A stretch of DNA of 64,000 bases from Tethya wilhelma (GCA_964030475.1 CAXIPT010000002.1:8699455-8763454), one strand, 5' to 3'; positions 1 through 11,090 are shown, numbered from the stretch's first letter. The notes: a model not told the origin generated them from the sequence alone. A program made the numbers and translations.

Positions 1-62
1 TGAAGATTGTGTTTCTAGACTACAGTACGTACGTGGCAACCAATCAGGTTGGAAATATATTA

Positions 63-172
63 GTTATCGCACAGTACAAGGGATTTATGACTGCAAACCG
101 CCTGACCCCAAGGGCGTAGCCTGAGGGGGAAGTACGGTTTGCGGTCATAAATCCCTTGTACTGTGCGATAAC
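63..172. repeat. Foldback MITE-like hairpin
   Basis: Two arms of about 39 bases (63-100 and 135-172) are reverse complements with one mismatch, separated by about 34 bases. The element is flanked on both sides by TATTA (58-62 and 173-177), which may be a 5-base target duplication. No coding capacity. This is a short non-autonomous element or foldback; family not recognised. Confidence 0.7.
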
Positions 173-499
173 TATTAAGTATCATGCGTAAAGCTGCATG
201 ATTCATGGTTATCAAAGAGGACCCGGGAAAGCACCAAGCAAAATATTAATGGAGTCGAAATGAGGGAAGTGTCCAGTCAAACTTACTATCACTCAGCCAG
301 CATTCTCACTGTGCAAGTCAACTGAACAAAAATTTGCCATGCGAGTTAGGCCAAGTTGCCAACTGGAAGTGTGTATAATTATAGACATTGAGCATGCACA
401 TTTAAATTATTAATGGTGAGTAAATCAAGCATTAGTATATTATAAAGCTGTAGCAAAATTTAATATTAACAAAAATCTTTTTTTTACAAATAATTTGTC

Positions 500-830
500 A
501 ATACTGATTTAGTTTGTGTGCTGGTTGAGCTGATAGACAATAACTAATATCCAACAAAATATCCAACCAATTTCAAAATTTCAAGCACCGTTGGAAAGTG
601 CTCGTTTTCCCTGTCTTTTGATTAGTTTTCCAGCTTTATACGCCTTACCAGTCAAAAGTTATTATTAACAATAATTATTATACCTTTTTTGTCCCATATG
701 AATAGCATTGCATGAATCTCATTATTTCACTTCTGGTGGCATTCTCAAACCAGATGGACTTTATATGATTTTTGTTCATTGTCTACATCTGGAACTCTTC
801 TCTCACACAATACATCTATTAATTTCAGTA
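500..830 (-). pseudogene. Decayed copy of the 3' end of the neighbouring glycosyltransferase-like gene
   Basis: Blocks here resemble the last coding bases of the gene at 1518-2540. Bases 513-546 match 1554-1587 with few changes, and 775-825 resemble 1590-1632, in the same order and orientation. The stretch has no usable reading frame. It is best read as a degraded partial duplication of the gene's C-terminal end. The match is patchy, so confidence is moderate. The rest of 178-1517 shows no gene. Confidence 0.4.
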
Positions 831-896
831 CAATTAGACTGGTGAGTAGCTTGCACTACATACATGTGTACATTGATTTTCATGCATATTAATTTA

Positions 897-1034
897 AAAT
901 TGACACAATTAATGTACTCTTAGGTACGGATTCCAAATTTTCATGGTTTCCACCTACACATGACACAGTCCCTGATGGTTTCCTTTTCTCCCTCACAATA
1001 GGAAGGGAGGAGTCACCATGCAGCAGAAACTTTA
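897..1034. repeat. Dispersed duplicate block, copy A (pairs with 2860-3015)
   Basis: The run from the AATTGACACAAT motif through the GGAAGGGAGG motif and the following GCAGCA stretch recurs, diverged, at 2860-3015 in the same orientation. The two copies bracket the glycosyltransferase-like gene. They could be direct repeats of an old element or the scars of a segmental duplication. No coding potential seen. Confidence 0.5.
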
Positions 1035-1517
1035 CATGATTGCTAAACTGATTGCATGCCTTTCTGTGCAAGACTTAATTTTCTTTTAGTAAACACATTA
1101 AGACTTATTACTAATTTCGTAGTGGTACAATAATTTCCTGTGACATTGTTCTTCAGAACAGCATGATTGTGTTCTTTAATGTGCTTTATGAGTTATTCTG
1201 GTCAACCCATTAGGTATAAACAGGCTAGAGCTCATATTATAGAATTCTTACCACATGCCCTGCATGCATGTGAGAAGCTTATTTTGATTGCTTACGTACC
1301 ATGCGTGCACCTAGGCTAGTGTACTAGGCCATGCATGCACATGTTACAGTAGGCTAGCTGGTTGCCACAATAGAATTCAAAACAGCAAATCACACTTTCT
1401 GCAGTCTCATGCTTCACATGCATGTGCTGGACCAAGCAGGCGCATGCTGTTACACTTATTATGATGTTTGGCTAATGGTGAGGCTCATATTTATAATCAT
1501 AGTTACATGTACGTGAT

Positions 1518-2540
1518 CTACTTAACATGAAACATTTCAAATGGTACAATTGGTTTGTGTGCTGGTGGAGGTGGTAGACAATAACTAGATGATATGCGTT
1601 CATGTCTTACACCTTGAACTCTCCACTCATGCAATACACTTTTGTGCCAATACTTCTTCGGAAGTTCAGACTCAATTTTGTTGAGAATTTTGAGCAGTGG
1701 TTTGCCTTTGGCCTTTCTTCTTGGGTATTTCCTATGCTTTGTATTCATTCCTCTTAGCGTTCTGATCAACACAGAGTGTCCCTGGAATATAACCTCAGAT
1801 TTTATTCCAACGTAACTGGCTGCATAATACCACGACACATTATCGTAGAGAGTGCTGTATGGAAGAATATAATCGACTGCTTGATAGTGAAAGCCGTTGA
1901 CTGTACCATCAAATCGACCAGTTGGTAAGCACTCATCTTCTGGATTGATTTTAGGGCACTTGGGATTTTCTCTGTGCATCTTGTAAGCAATATTTATGAA
2001 ACCTACTATTGGAACAGCAGCTACAGCTGGTTCAATTCTTCTCAAGAAACTCTCAAGTGTTCTCCATGGATTTTCTGAAACCGAAGTGTTCTTAGGTCTG
2101 TGCTCTAATACAACATCATCGTCCAGAAATACATAGTAGAGATACTCTACTTTGCTAGCTTTGGCTGTAGAATAGAGTAGATTTCTGCCTTTAGACCATG
2201 AGATGGGTTTCTGGTGGATGTAGCGAATATCACTTGAGGCTGATGCATTTTCGCATCTTCTTTTGTAACTCAGTACAATCACATCGCAATCACAAGCATC
2301 CTTTTCGTCCACTAGTACTGACTGAAGATAGGGTGGTAAGCAACTCTCCGTCTGTACCAGATATGCTACCCTCGTTCTCTTTCCTACTCTCTTTGCAGCC
2401 AATGGTGCTGGTTGAGGAATACATCGAGTCTGTGTTAACGTTGGAGGTTGTAGACACACTATTAGAAATATTCCTAAAGCAAATAAGCCAACTAGTATCC
2501 AAAATCTAATATAGAGACTAGAAGAGTGGGTTACTAGCAT
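1518..2540 (-). CDS. Type II membrane protein, glycosyltransferase-like (GT-A style DDD motif)
   Basis: Single-exon ORF of 340 residues. The ATG lies in a good context (ACCATG), with no earlier in-frame ATG close by. Residues 11-30 form one hydrophobic segment after a short N-terminus, the layout of a Golgi type II signal anchor. Around residues 115-145 the sequence has WSKGRNLLY followed by YYVFLDDDVVLE. The acidic triplet at 140-142 resembles the metal/nucleotide-sugar-binding DXD motif of GT-A glycosyltransferases. Several N-glycosylation sequons (NAS, NTS, NVS) and cysteines fit a lumenal domain. I do not recognise the exact family or sugar. A decayed copy of its 3' end lies downstream at 500-830. 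The function is inferred from topology and motif only. Confidence 0.75.
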   Translation of the reverse strand: MLVTHSSSLYIRFWILVGLFALGIFLIVCLQPPTLTQTRCIPQPAPLAAKRVGKRTRVAYLVQTESCLPPYLQSVLVDEKDACDCDVIVLSYKRRCENASASSDIRYIHQKPISWSKGRNLLYSTAKASKVEYLYYVFLDDDVVLEHRPKNTSVSENPWRTLESFLRRIEPAVAAVPIVGFINIAYKMHRENPKCPKINPEDECLPTGRFDGTVNGFHYQAVDYILPYSTLYDNVSWYYAASYVGIKSEVIFQGHSVLIRTLRGMNTKHRKYPRRKAKGKPLLKILNKIESELPKKYWHKSVLHEWRVQGVRHERISSSYCLPPPPAHKPIVPFEMFHVK

Positions 2541-2859
2541 GGTGCATCCAGACTTTAGTTATAGCACTGTATATATCAAGTACACTTAATTCAAATTTTA
2601 AAATTGTACTAACTAGTACACTATACCCCTTACTTGTTACATATAGCTCATGGCCACCCCTTATGGACTGCGTTTTCACGTCAGTTTTTGTGTCACAGCA
2701 ATTAATTCTGACATTTCAATTTTGCTTCAAAGGCCCATTCTTGTCTTCAGTGTTCTATACTCACCATGCATGCAGTCTCTTGTACTACTATGGAATAATA
2801 ATTATTGTATTCCTCCCTAAACATAGCTTGCACTGCACACTGACATGCATTAATAAATT

Positions 2860-3015
2860 GACACAATGGGCTCTTTATTAGATACCACAATTCAGAATGA
2901 CATTGTGTGGTTTTCACCTACAATAACATGACTAGTCCCGGATGGTTTCCCTTCTTCCCTTATATACATTAGGAAGGGAGGGGTCTCTGTGAATTGAAGC
3001 AGCAAAGAAACTACA
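2860..3015. repeat. Dispersed duplicate block, copy B (pairs with 897-1034)
   Basis: Diverged direct copy of 897-1034, lying just upstream of the glycosyltransferase-like gene's start. Apart from this block, 2541-3310 shows no gene. Confidence 0.5.
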
Positions 3016-3310
3016 TAGTTACACAATGAGGATTGCTAGAATTGCTTTTGTGTGGATGCATAACGTTATACTTGTGCATTGATTGTCATTCAGATTGATC
3101 TTGCTCCAGCTGGATCCCCTTCAAAATTAATGGAGAGAAAGATTCGGAAAGACAACTGAGTTCAGAACTGACTCTGACTGAACCTCTAACAACTTGAAAG
3201 GTCTACGGGAACTGAAGTGCAAACTAGCTACCATGTACTAGGATGTTGACACTTTTTAGTTATTGCATGCACTTTATCACCCTCAGTGGACTCTCCAGGT
3301 CTTTATATAC

Positions 3311-4315
3311 AAGTATAATAAAAATTTTATAAAAATGAGAAGTGTAGGAATGGGCAGTGCGGTAAAAAGCAATGAAACAAGGCAAGTCTCTGAATTTCGG
3401 CACATGACTACTTCATTTTCTTGAGTCAATTGCAGTTTGAATTCCATCATTCAATGATAATTATCAGCTATTTGGCTCATGAGTCAATGCAAGCAATCAC
3501 TTGATTAATTTAGATAAAGTAACAAGCATGTAGAGTGTTGGTACACAGTAGCGTATGAGAGTTGAGTACAAAAAATGAAGTAGTCATGTGCCGAAATTTA
3601 GAGACTTGCCTTGTTTCATTGCTTTTTACCGCACTGCCCATTCCTACACTTCTCATTTTTATAAAATTTTTATTATACTTGTTCATTCACTTTTTTAAAC
3701 ACTAAGGTGCTCAATTGCATGGAAAGAATCGTATAGCAGAGACTAGTCAGTCTCTACAACACAAATGTGCATTTGATGCGCATGCGCATTATATGCATGC
3801 AACCACGTGTTCTATTGACGACCTTTGCCTGCATAAAAGGCTAACTAAATTGACGACCTTTACCTACATCAAATGGCTAAATAAAAAGTACAGTATTTTA
3901 TATCGAGAGTTTCAAAGCTGCCTAGATTTTGTTTGCTGCCTTTTCGCCAGCAAACGAGTCGAAAAGGACGTACTGTGCATCAAATGAAGTCCCACTATAT
4001 GATCAAAGTTGGCTCAATGCCTTTTGTTTGTCTGGAAATCGCGTTCAAGTAAGTCAGTTAGGAAGGAAGGAAGGAAGGAAGGGGAGAACAAAATTGCACT
4101 GTTGTGGCTTCTCGCCAGCGCTCTCTCCAGAGTGCTCCAGAAACTTTCTGCCAGTTTTCTTGGTTAATACAGTAAGCAAACTGTCTGGGGGAGGCTATTA
4201 AATGCATTTGAAGGCTTAGCTTTCTTTCCCTGAAAGTTTACAAGCATGAACATTTTGTATTGTGTCAATGGGACAGTCGGCCCATTCCTACTATACGTAC
4301 TAACGTACGTATGAT
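3311..4315 (+). repeat. Composite foldback element, full copy (family R, subtype A)
   Basis: Best reference copy of the dominant repeat. A left arm (3311-3420) and right arm (3571-3680) are inverted copies of each other, about 110 bases each, with a 150-base spacer. A body of about 640 bases follows. It contains a TGCGCATGCGCA palindrome, a CACGTG box, a GGAA microsatellite and a terminal hairpin (ATACGTAC..GTACGTAT). GTAGGAATGGGC near the left-arm start reappears inverted near the right end (about 4280-4292), so the ends share a 12-base inverted motif. There is no ORF of transposase size, so it is non-autonomous. The bases after it (4316-4909) hold no recognisable gene. Confidence 0.8.
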
Positions 4316-4909
4316 AGTGTTCCCTCACCAACTTGAAGCTGTCAGACTGTACTGAGCTAGCTAATATAATATTATAGGCCCTTAATTCTTGGCACAAACT
4401 GCTCGAGTATAGCACTTTCAAACTTAACCCCACTAAATGTCATAAATTATACTTAACCACAAGAAATTCAATTAAATGTGCATTGGTGATGAAAAGCTTT
4501 AAGTCAAGAGGAATCTAGCTGCATTAGAATTAAGATGTAGTATTTCAAAAAACACAAGCACAAAAGTAGACTATTCAAGTTATGCAGTGTATAGTATGCA
4601 TAGGTGAATGTGCATGACTTTGAAATTTGTGATTCAAGAAATTTAGGTAGCTAGACTATGTAAAGAAGAAACTTTGGGAAGTAAAGAATAAAATTTAGAC
4701 TAAATTTTGAGCAATTTGTGTATGCCAAGGCTTCCTAGACTGCTTAGCTGAGAGAGATACAGCCTGGACAGTGGCACGGCCACCTCTTGCCTCTGGTTCA
4801 GTCCATGGCCACTCAGATTGACGGCTGTCAACAGCAAAATTCCCCTTGTCTAAGACTACACTACTCATACAGTTTACTTCCGACTAATCGCGCACATTAG
4901 ATAATGTAC

Positions 4910-4960
4910 TGCGCATGCGTATAACTTTATTTGCGCGGCGTTTTCCACGCATAAAAAGCC
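4910..4960 (+). promoter_or_regulatory. Putative promoter of first oxidase gene: NRF1-like site and TATA-like box
   Basis: ACTGCGCATGCGTATA (around 4909-4923) is an NRF1-type palindrome. CATAAAAAG (around 4950) is TATA-like and lies about 60 bases before the ATG at 5014. The same ACTGCGCATGCGTATA string occurs upstream of the second oxidase gene. This is motif evidence only. Confidence 0.4.
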
Positions 4961-5013
4961 GGCTCGACTGTGTGACAGTACTCAGTAAGCCTTAAGAATT
5001 GCTACTGGGTGCA

Positions 5014-8000
5014 ATGAATATGGCAGCTTTTCGAGACAAATACTCTTTAATCTGTGTAGTTGGACTGCTGCTGATTATACTTTGTGTGAACCCATCAATA
5101 GTACAAGCTGGGGTACAGGCTGGCACATGCCAAGAAAAAGATGCTGAGGTTCTCATCCTTGGTGCTGGATTGGCTGGTTTGGGTGCTGCACGTACATTGA
5201 GCCTGAATGGAGTGGACAATTTTCTGATTATTGAACAGGATTTGGAGATTGGAGGGAGAGCAAAATCAAGAAAGTTTGCTGGTACAACTGTTGAACTTGG
5301 AGCACAGTGGATTGTCCATGCTGATCCAACTAACACTATTGAAGAAAGACGTCATCCTTTTCTCAATTTTGCTGATCGCTGCAACATCACCTATCGTCCT
5401 GCACCTTATGGTAGCACTGGCTTCAGAGTGTATACTCGCGATGGTACTGATATTACAACTTCACAAGAAGTTCAGGATGCCTTTAGCAGGTACCTGAATG
5501 CCGAAGATAATCCTTCTGTGCTTGGACCGATCTTTGATGCCCTTGGGGAAGACGATACACCTCTTTCAAATGGTCTGAGAGCTGGTGGTTGGTTTCCAAT
5601 CACACCAATTGAAGAATGGGTTGAAGCTTTCAATGTCGATTTTGTTGGTTTTGCGGAGTCTTCAGACCATCAATCTTACAAGTACATTGTTGATCCTGAA
5701 ATTGAGCGAATGCGTCGAAGATCGTTTGGTGAAAACACTGGAGTGTTTATTGTCACTGATGATGTGGGATATGTTGGCATTGCACAGTGCATTGCTAGAG
5801 ATTTCATGACAGATGAAAATGATACAAGACTGATTCTGGAAACAGTTGTTAGGACAATCGAATGGAGTCAAGACTGTGTTTGTGTTGCTACTGTTCAAAA
5901 TGGTGAAGATCGTAGGTACTGTGGAACGTATGCCATTAGTACAATCCCACTCGGTTTCATCCAGAATAACGGCCTCACTTTCATCCCCCCTCTTCCAGCA
6001 AGGACCAACATTGCTCTCTATAAAGTGACTATGGGACGTTTTATGAGGATCTATGCATCTTACAATGAGACCTTTTGGGACACAGATGTCGACTTGATAG
6101 GATACATAGACGACATTAACGGTCGTGATCACTACACCTTGTTTACTCCCTGGGGGGCATTCTTTCCAGAAGGTTCTAGAACAAACGTGATTCAAGCGCT
6201 ACTCTATGGTGACATTGCAAAGCGTGTATCGTATCAAGACAAGGAGATCACTCGTAAACAGATAGGAGAGGCTCTTCGTAACATTTATGGACCGTCCGTG
6301 AGTGATCCACTTGACATAATTGCGAGTCCTTTTACGGCGGATCCTTACTTTTTGGGTAATCTTGGCGGTATCCCTACTCCAGGTGTCAACAATGATACTT
6401 ATGATACGTTGAATGAGCCTCTGGGGAATTTGTACTTTGCTGGAGACTTCACAGCTTATCACTTCCACTCCACCGCTCATGGTGCTTTCATATTCGGCTC
6501 TCGTACTGCTGAAAGAATCGTACAGTTGATGCAACAACCACCACAAGGTACGTATGAGTTATTGATGCTGAACCAAACTTTTTATTGACTAGTGTATTTG
6601 GCTAATCAGTTATCATAATGTCAATATTACTCCTATTGATTTTTAACTTGTACAGTTACTTTTATCAATAATTCTCCAAGAGTTCAAGGCAGAAGTATCT
6701 CGGCCGAGTTCACAGTGTCCAAGTCGGTTGAAATTCTGGACTGTATCTTGGACAATGGAGAAAGAGAAGACTGTAAGTATACAGGGTACTGAGGCTATAG
6801 CAGTAATCCATAAGATGCATGGTAGTTTCATGTGTGTACATTGCATGCCAAGTTACTGCTCATATACTGATGTTATGGTTAGTAATTTGTCTCTTAGTTA
6901 CTTGTATGTAAGCCTGATGGATAGGTACATAAATTATCATATAGGAATTATCGTGCTCACCAATGCAGCTTTAATTTTTAAGGTTTAGTTTAACCAACAG
7001 ATACCTCATAAATCTACCAGATCCCCTTTGTACAAATCAGCAGTCTGTAGAGGACATATGACTATATCCATTAACAATAAATTATTACTGATTACTCACT
7101 TGGCAGCTGTTGCTCACCTAAACAATGCAGGTGTCACTGGCATAATAATAACCAGCTGTTGTCACATGCACAATAATTCATTGTGTTTGTTCACTGTACA
7201 TGAGATTAAGATAACAACGTATGTACATGTGCACAACACATATCGATTCACTGTATGAATGATATACATGCAGCATTGCCACTGATAGATCAATATTAAT
7301 GCCTGCCACTGGCAAGCTCATGCATGCATCAACACAAGACTAGTGTACTCTGAGGCTACATACACTATGTCATGTTATAATTTTTGTTTACTGGTCATAG
7401 CATACCACTTGGCAGTATCATAGGTTAATTTTGCTGGTGTTCTCACTGCATGGGTCGAGTACAGTTCACATGCATGCATGGTATACCAGGACACTCACAG
7501 TATACCATTTATGTGGCTTTTAGGAATTTGCTAATGCATGATGGTACTAGCTCTAGAATCAATCACAGAGACCCATTCAAAATTTTCCTCAGCGAGTATT
7601 CCCCCATATAGACAATGAACTTTAGTTCAGTATGATTTTACCACTCTAGTCAGAACATTGTTTGTTGCATACAATGTCAAACATATGTATGTAGGCTCAT
7701 CGGGGCAAGTAGCCTATACTAATGTCACTGAAGGACGACACGTACTGAGGATCATTGCCAGGAATGAGCCAATAAGTGACAGGAGTACAGAGCGAAGGGA
7801 GCTGTATGTTAGTGATTCACCTCACTGTGCAGTCCACCTGATAAACGGAGGAATTACAGTCAGTGGAAATGATGCTAGAGTCGAGTTTGTAGCATCTGGT
7901 CTACCAGTGAGTGACTTCACATGTTTTATGGATTCTGTCAGGATCTTTGAATGTGAGCTTTGTATATAGTTAATTCTTATCTATAGCACTGTACAATACA

Positions 8001-10926
8001 CTGGCATTCATGAATATTAGGTTCCAGTCCATTGGAGTTGCGCAACTTGAATCCCGGCAGTCATCGTATCAGAATCAGACCTCAGTGTGAGGGCGAGGAA
8101 ATACAGCAGAGTCACTCATTCTTCACTCAAGGTTAATCACAGGCCAAGAACTATAAGTTTTGATTCAGCAGTTAGTCACCTATTTGTGCACATAATATGG
8201 CATGCATTTGTCAATGATGGTTTATAGTTTCATTTAACCACGCAGTGATATCTTAATAATATTGTCTTAATTGAATACCTTCAACATCATGCAGTGGTAA
8301 CCATTGGATTTGAACTTGCCACTTATTCTGCCAGAGAGAACCAAGAAAGTCTAGAGGTGTGTGCTACATTACAACAGGGAGATTTGGAAAGAGTCGTCCT
8401 TGTCAACTTCAACACTCAAGATCTCTCAGCTAATGGTAAAAGTTAACAATTTGTATAAATAAACTATTTTTAAATTTAAGTATAAGGTCTAATGCATAAA
8501 TTGAAATTCAATAATAATAATTATTATACGTTAATTTTTACCTCCAACAGCCGGTGGTGACTATATAAGTGCTAACGTGGTATTAACCTTCAACAGTGAA
8601 ATAGACAGACAGTGTGTGGATATCTCATTGGTGAATGATGACTCTCTGGAGGCTCTTGAAGAGTTTGAAGTCACCCTCAGTGTGGATGAAGAGTCAGCAG
8701 TAGTACTTGAACCATCAAAAGCAGTTATTAGTATCATTGATGATGATGGTAAGTCAATTTGAATTCAGTGATGATGGTAAGTCAATTTGAATTCGAAATA
8801 TATTCAAAAAGTTATCAGTCATTTTCTTTCCGTAGAAGTTTGAATTATGACAGTACTAGTTGCATGGTGCTTGTGCACACACAATGTTCATGCTTGCATT
8901 TGAGCATTATATACTTCCTAGAAAAGTAGTACAGTTCTAGCCTCGTTCCCAGGCTCCCTCTCTGTGAGTTAATCCAGTTAACATGCACCCACTGGAAGTT
9001 AATTCTATATATAGGCGCACTGACTTCCACTCAATTTCCGGGGAGCCTGGAACAAGGTAGTATTGTTGGCCATGTATACTTAGCATGCAGCTTTTTGTAC
9101 GTCATCTACACTCATGCACTTCATTGACCTGTCGTTTTGTTTCAACAGTTCTGTTTGAAGTAACATTTCCAACTGAGGTGTGTGAGAGTAATTCTAATCC
9201 CCAAATATGCATCGAATTAGTCACTGCTACAGATACTGATATTGAAGTTAGTGTAAACACCAGAGATATTTCGGCAGGTAAGCTTAAGAATGCATGAAAT
9301 GAAATTTCATTGGAATAATTAATCTTGAAATCTAGCTTGGATTCATACCCAGGTATTTCGAATAATTCTAGTTAAATGGTCTTACCATACCACTGAGCTA
9401 CTAGAACCCACTGGAATTGGATCATAGAGTAGGATGTACTACAATTCATAGACACTATAGTTGACTCTCAAACTAGCTTGTATATATCATTGGTAGATCA
9501 ACCTAAAGAAAATTATGACTGTATACTATTTTAACTTCATTGTTTTTCCATGCACCATTAATTATTAAATTTTCAGATTCCGCTGACTATGTTCCTGTCT
9601 CAACTGTTTTCACGTTCTCTGAACCAAGTGAACAATGTGAGACAGTAACAATCATAGATGATGGTGTTGCAGAGAGTTGTGAAAGCTTCGCAGTGGAGGT
9701 CAGTGCCGACACTGACTCTGCTATCTTCAATCAAAGCAACATCACTACGACTATTCTTGATAATACAGGTATGTTATGAGTTATTGTTACACATGAGGAC
9801 TTTGTGGTACCGGTCTGGGGGGATTTTTTTCTCTTGGCGATTGTTGACCCAATCACGGTAGATTTGAGATTGAGTGAAATGAGGCTGGTGTTTTATTTTG
9901 GAACTGGCTTTAGGTAGCATAGTATTGTTGTATACAAAATTGTAAACTGCTATTATGATTAACATTAATTAAGGTTGATTGTTTTTTTACTAGAAATTGG
10001 CCTCAGATTTATCAATGACACACCTCGTGTTGATGGAAATGATCTGACTGTGATATTTCAAGTCGATGGATCTCAGTGTGTGGAAGTTTCTTGTGAAATA
10101 ATTGGTCGTGTGGCTGCTAGAGATTGTAAGTCTTCTTAATAGCTATATAGCTACTGCATGCATGCACATATAATTCAAGGAGAAATAAAAAGAACTAACT
10201 GATAGCTATAATTATAATAGGCTACATGCAGAAGATAAGTTTGTTGGAACATGTACCATCCTAGCTCCTATCATGTAGGTACTCCGTTACCATCATCAGG
10301 CGGTGTTGGTGAATATTTTGCTCCTGACTTCACTTCAAGACTTACTCTCCAAAGATTCACCATGACAGCCACACCTTTTTGTGGTCAGTCAGCAGTACAA
10401 GTCGAACGGCAATTTAGAACAGGTTTGTGCCCTGGCTATTGTAATAGAATGTGACTATCTAGTGCTGCAATGTAGAGCTGTAATGTTAAAAGTTCAAAAG
10501 TATATTAATTTTTATTCATGTAACTATAATAATTTATTACTTTTCATCCAATACTGATAGACAATAGTCAGTGCTCAGTCATCTTTATCAATGATGGTGT
10601 GTCGTTTGAAGACAATGATGTGATAGTGGAGTTTGAAGGCACCGGACCCAATGAAGCTACACAAGTCAGTGAATTTATATGCACTCTTGATGGTGGGATG
10701 CAGGTTCAATGTAAGTCAATAGTGAATCAAGCTAGCTTATATCTGTACAGTTCTATACAAAATTAATGTTATATTATACTTACTGTCGTATATAGGTCAA
10801 AGTCCATACACATTGCCTATTGGTATTGATGGGCTGGCAGTGGGATCGCACGTCATTGTTGTTACACCAGTTTCAATAAGTGGCTGCAGTCGGACTGTGA
10901 CTAGATCCTTTCAATTTGAAATTTAA
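5014..10926 (+). CDS. Secreted FAD amine oxidase (polyamine-oxidase-like) fused to Ig-like and Calx-beta modules
   Basis: Twelve exons read by eye: 5014-6547, 6656-6772, 7695-7952, 8021-8131, 8295-8435, 8551-8748, 9149-9277, 9577-9768, 9994-10125, 10279-10422, 10561-10710, 10796-10926. They give about 1078 residues. The first ATG is at 5014; the longer ORF opens on TTG. Residues 1-32 are a signal peptide. The oxidase has a GAGLAG dinucleotide fold (50-55), GGRAKS, and a C-terminal FAD motif around FAGD (475-478) and HGA. The catalytic-region lysine of polyamine oxidases aligns with Arg345, ten residues before the FW pair. Next come two Ig/hyalin-like modules (FINNSPRV.., VHLINGG..), each split at a conserved Cys, then two Calx-beta domains and two more Ig-like modules. 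No C-terminal TM is seen, so the product is probably extracellular. All introns are phase 1. The oxidase assignment is firm; the fusion needs transcript support. Confidence 0.8.
8938..9060. repeat. Short inverted-repeat element in intron 6 of the oxidase gene
   Basis: Imperfect arms of about 20 bases at 8938-8959 and 9041-9060 (CTAGCCTCG..GGCTCCC and its reverse complement) enclose about 80 bases. The arm sequence resembles the palindromic element at 41547-41620, so the two may be related MITEs. Confidence 0.5.
9331..9408 (-). other. Possible tRNA-derived remnant inside an intron
   Basis: On the minus strand TAGCTCAGTGGTA resembles a pol III A box, and a diverged B-box-like stretch (GGGTATGAATCC) follows about 40 bases later. 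The outer bases pair over only about five positions, and the D and T stems do not fold cleanly. It is at most a decayed tRNA or tRNA-derived SINE fragment, not a working tRNA. Confidence 0.25.
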
Positions 10927-11074
10927 CTGACAAATTTAAACTTTTCATTAGTAAATTATTTTGCTGTAATATCCTAGCTGTAAATTTATCATTAGATTTT
11001 GGTTACTATATAGTAAATCTAGATGACAATAATCAGTTATTGTTTGCTTTTCGGAAATGATCGTCAGGACTGCG

Positions 11075-11090
11075 TACTGCGCATGCGTAT
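11075..11090 (+). promoter_or_regulatory. Putative NRF1-like promoter element of second oxidase gene
   Basis: ACTGCGCATGCGTATA, identical over 16 bases to the string upstream of the first oxidase gene, sits about 175 bases before the ATG at 11263. Otherwise 10927-11262 contains only the end of one gene and the leader of the next. The shared motif suggests that promoter sequence was duplicated together with the coding region. Confidence 0.4.

Noticed and set aside
4063..4084. CRISPR-like or regulatory array of GGAAGGAAGG units
   Set aside because: It is a simple sequence repeat inside the mobile element body. Unit number varies between copies and there are no spacers.
4164..4433. ORFs of 60-90 residues recurring at 4164, 29022 and 62022
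   Set aside because: All lie in the body of the composite repeat, overlap its boundaries and share no start context. They recur because the repeat recurs.
4999..5013. TTG start giving a five-residue longer oxidase
   Set aside because: Nuclear animal genes start on ATG. The ATG at 5014 precedes a good signal peptide, and the same correction applies to 11263, 16492, 40584 and 52767.
5662..6546. Long minus-strand ORFs (177 and 115 residues) opposite the first oxidase, repeated in the second copy
   Set aside because: They are antisense shadows of a strongly coding exon. Their duplication simply follows the gene duplication, and no signal peptide, domain or promoter supports them.
9331..9408. 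Functional tRNA on the minus strand
   Set aside because: The A-box-like motif is good, but the D, T and acceptor stems do not pair and the B box is poor; kept only as a low-confidence remnant.
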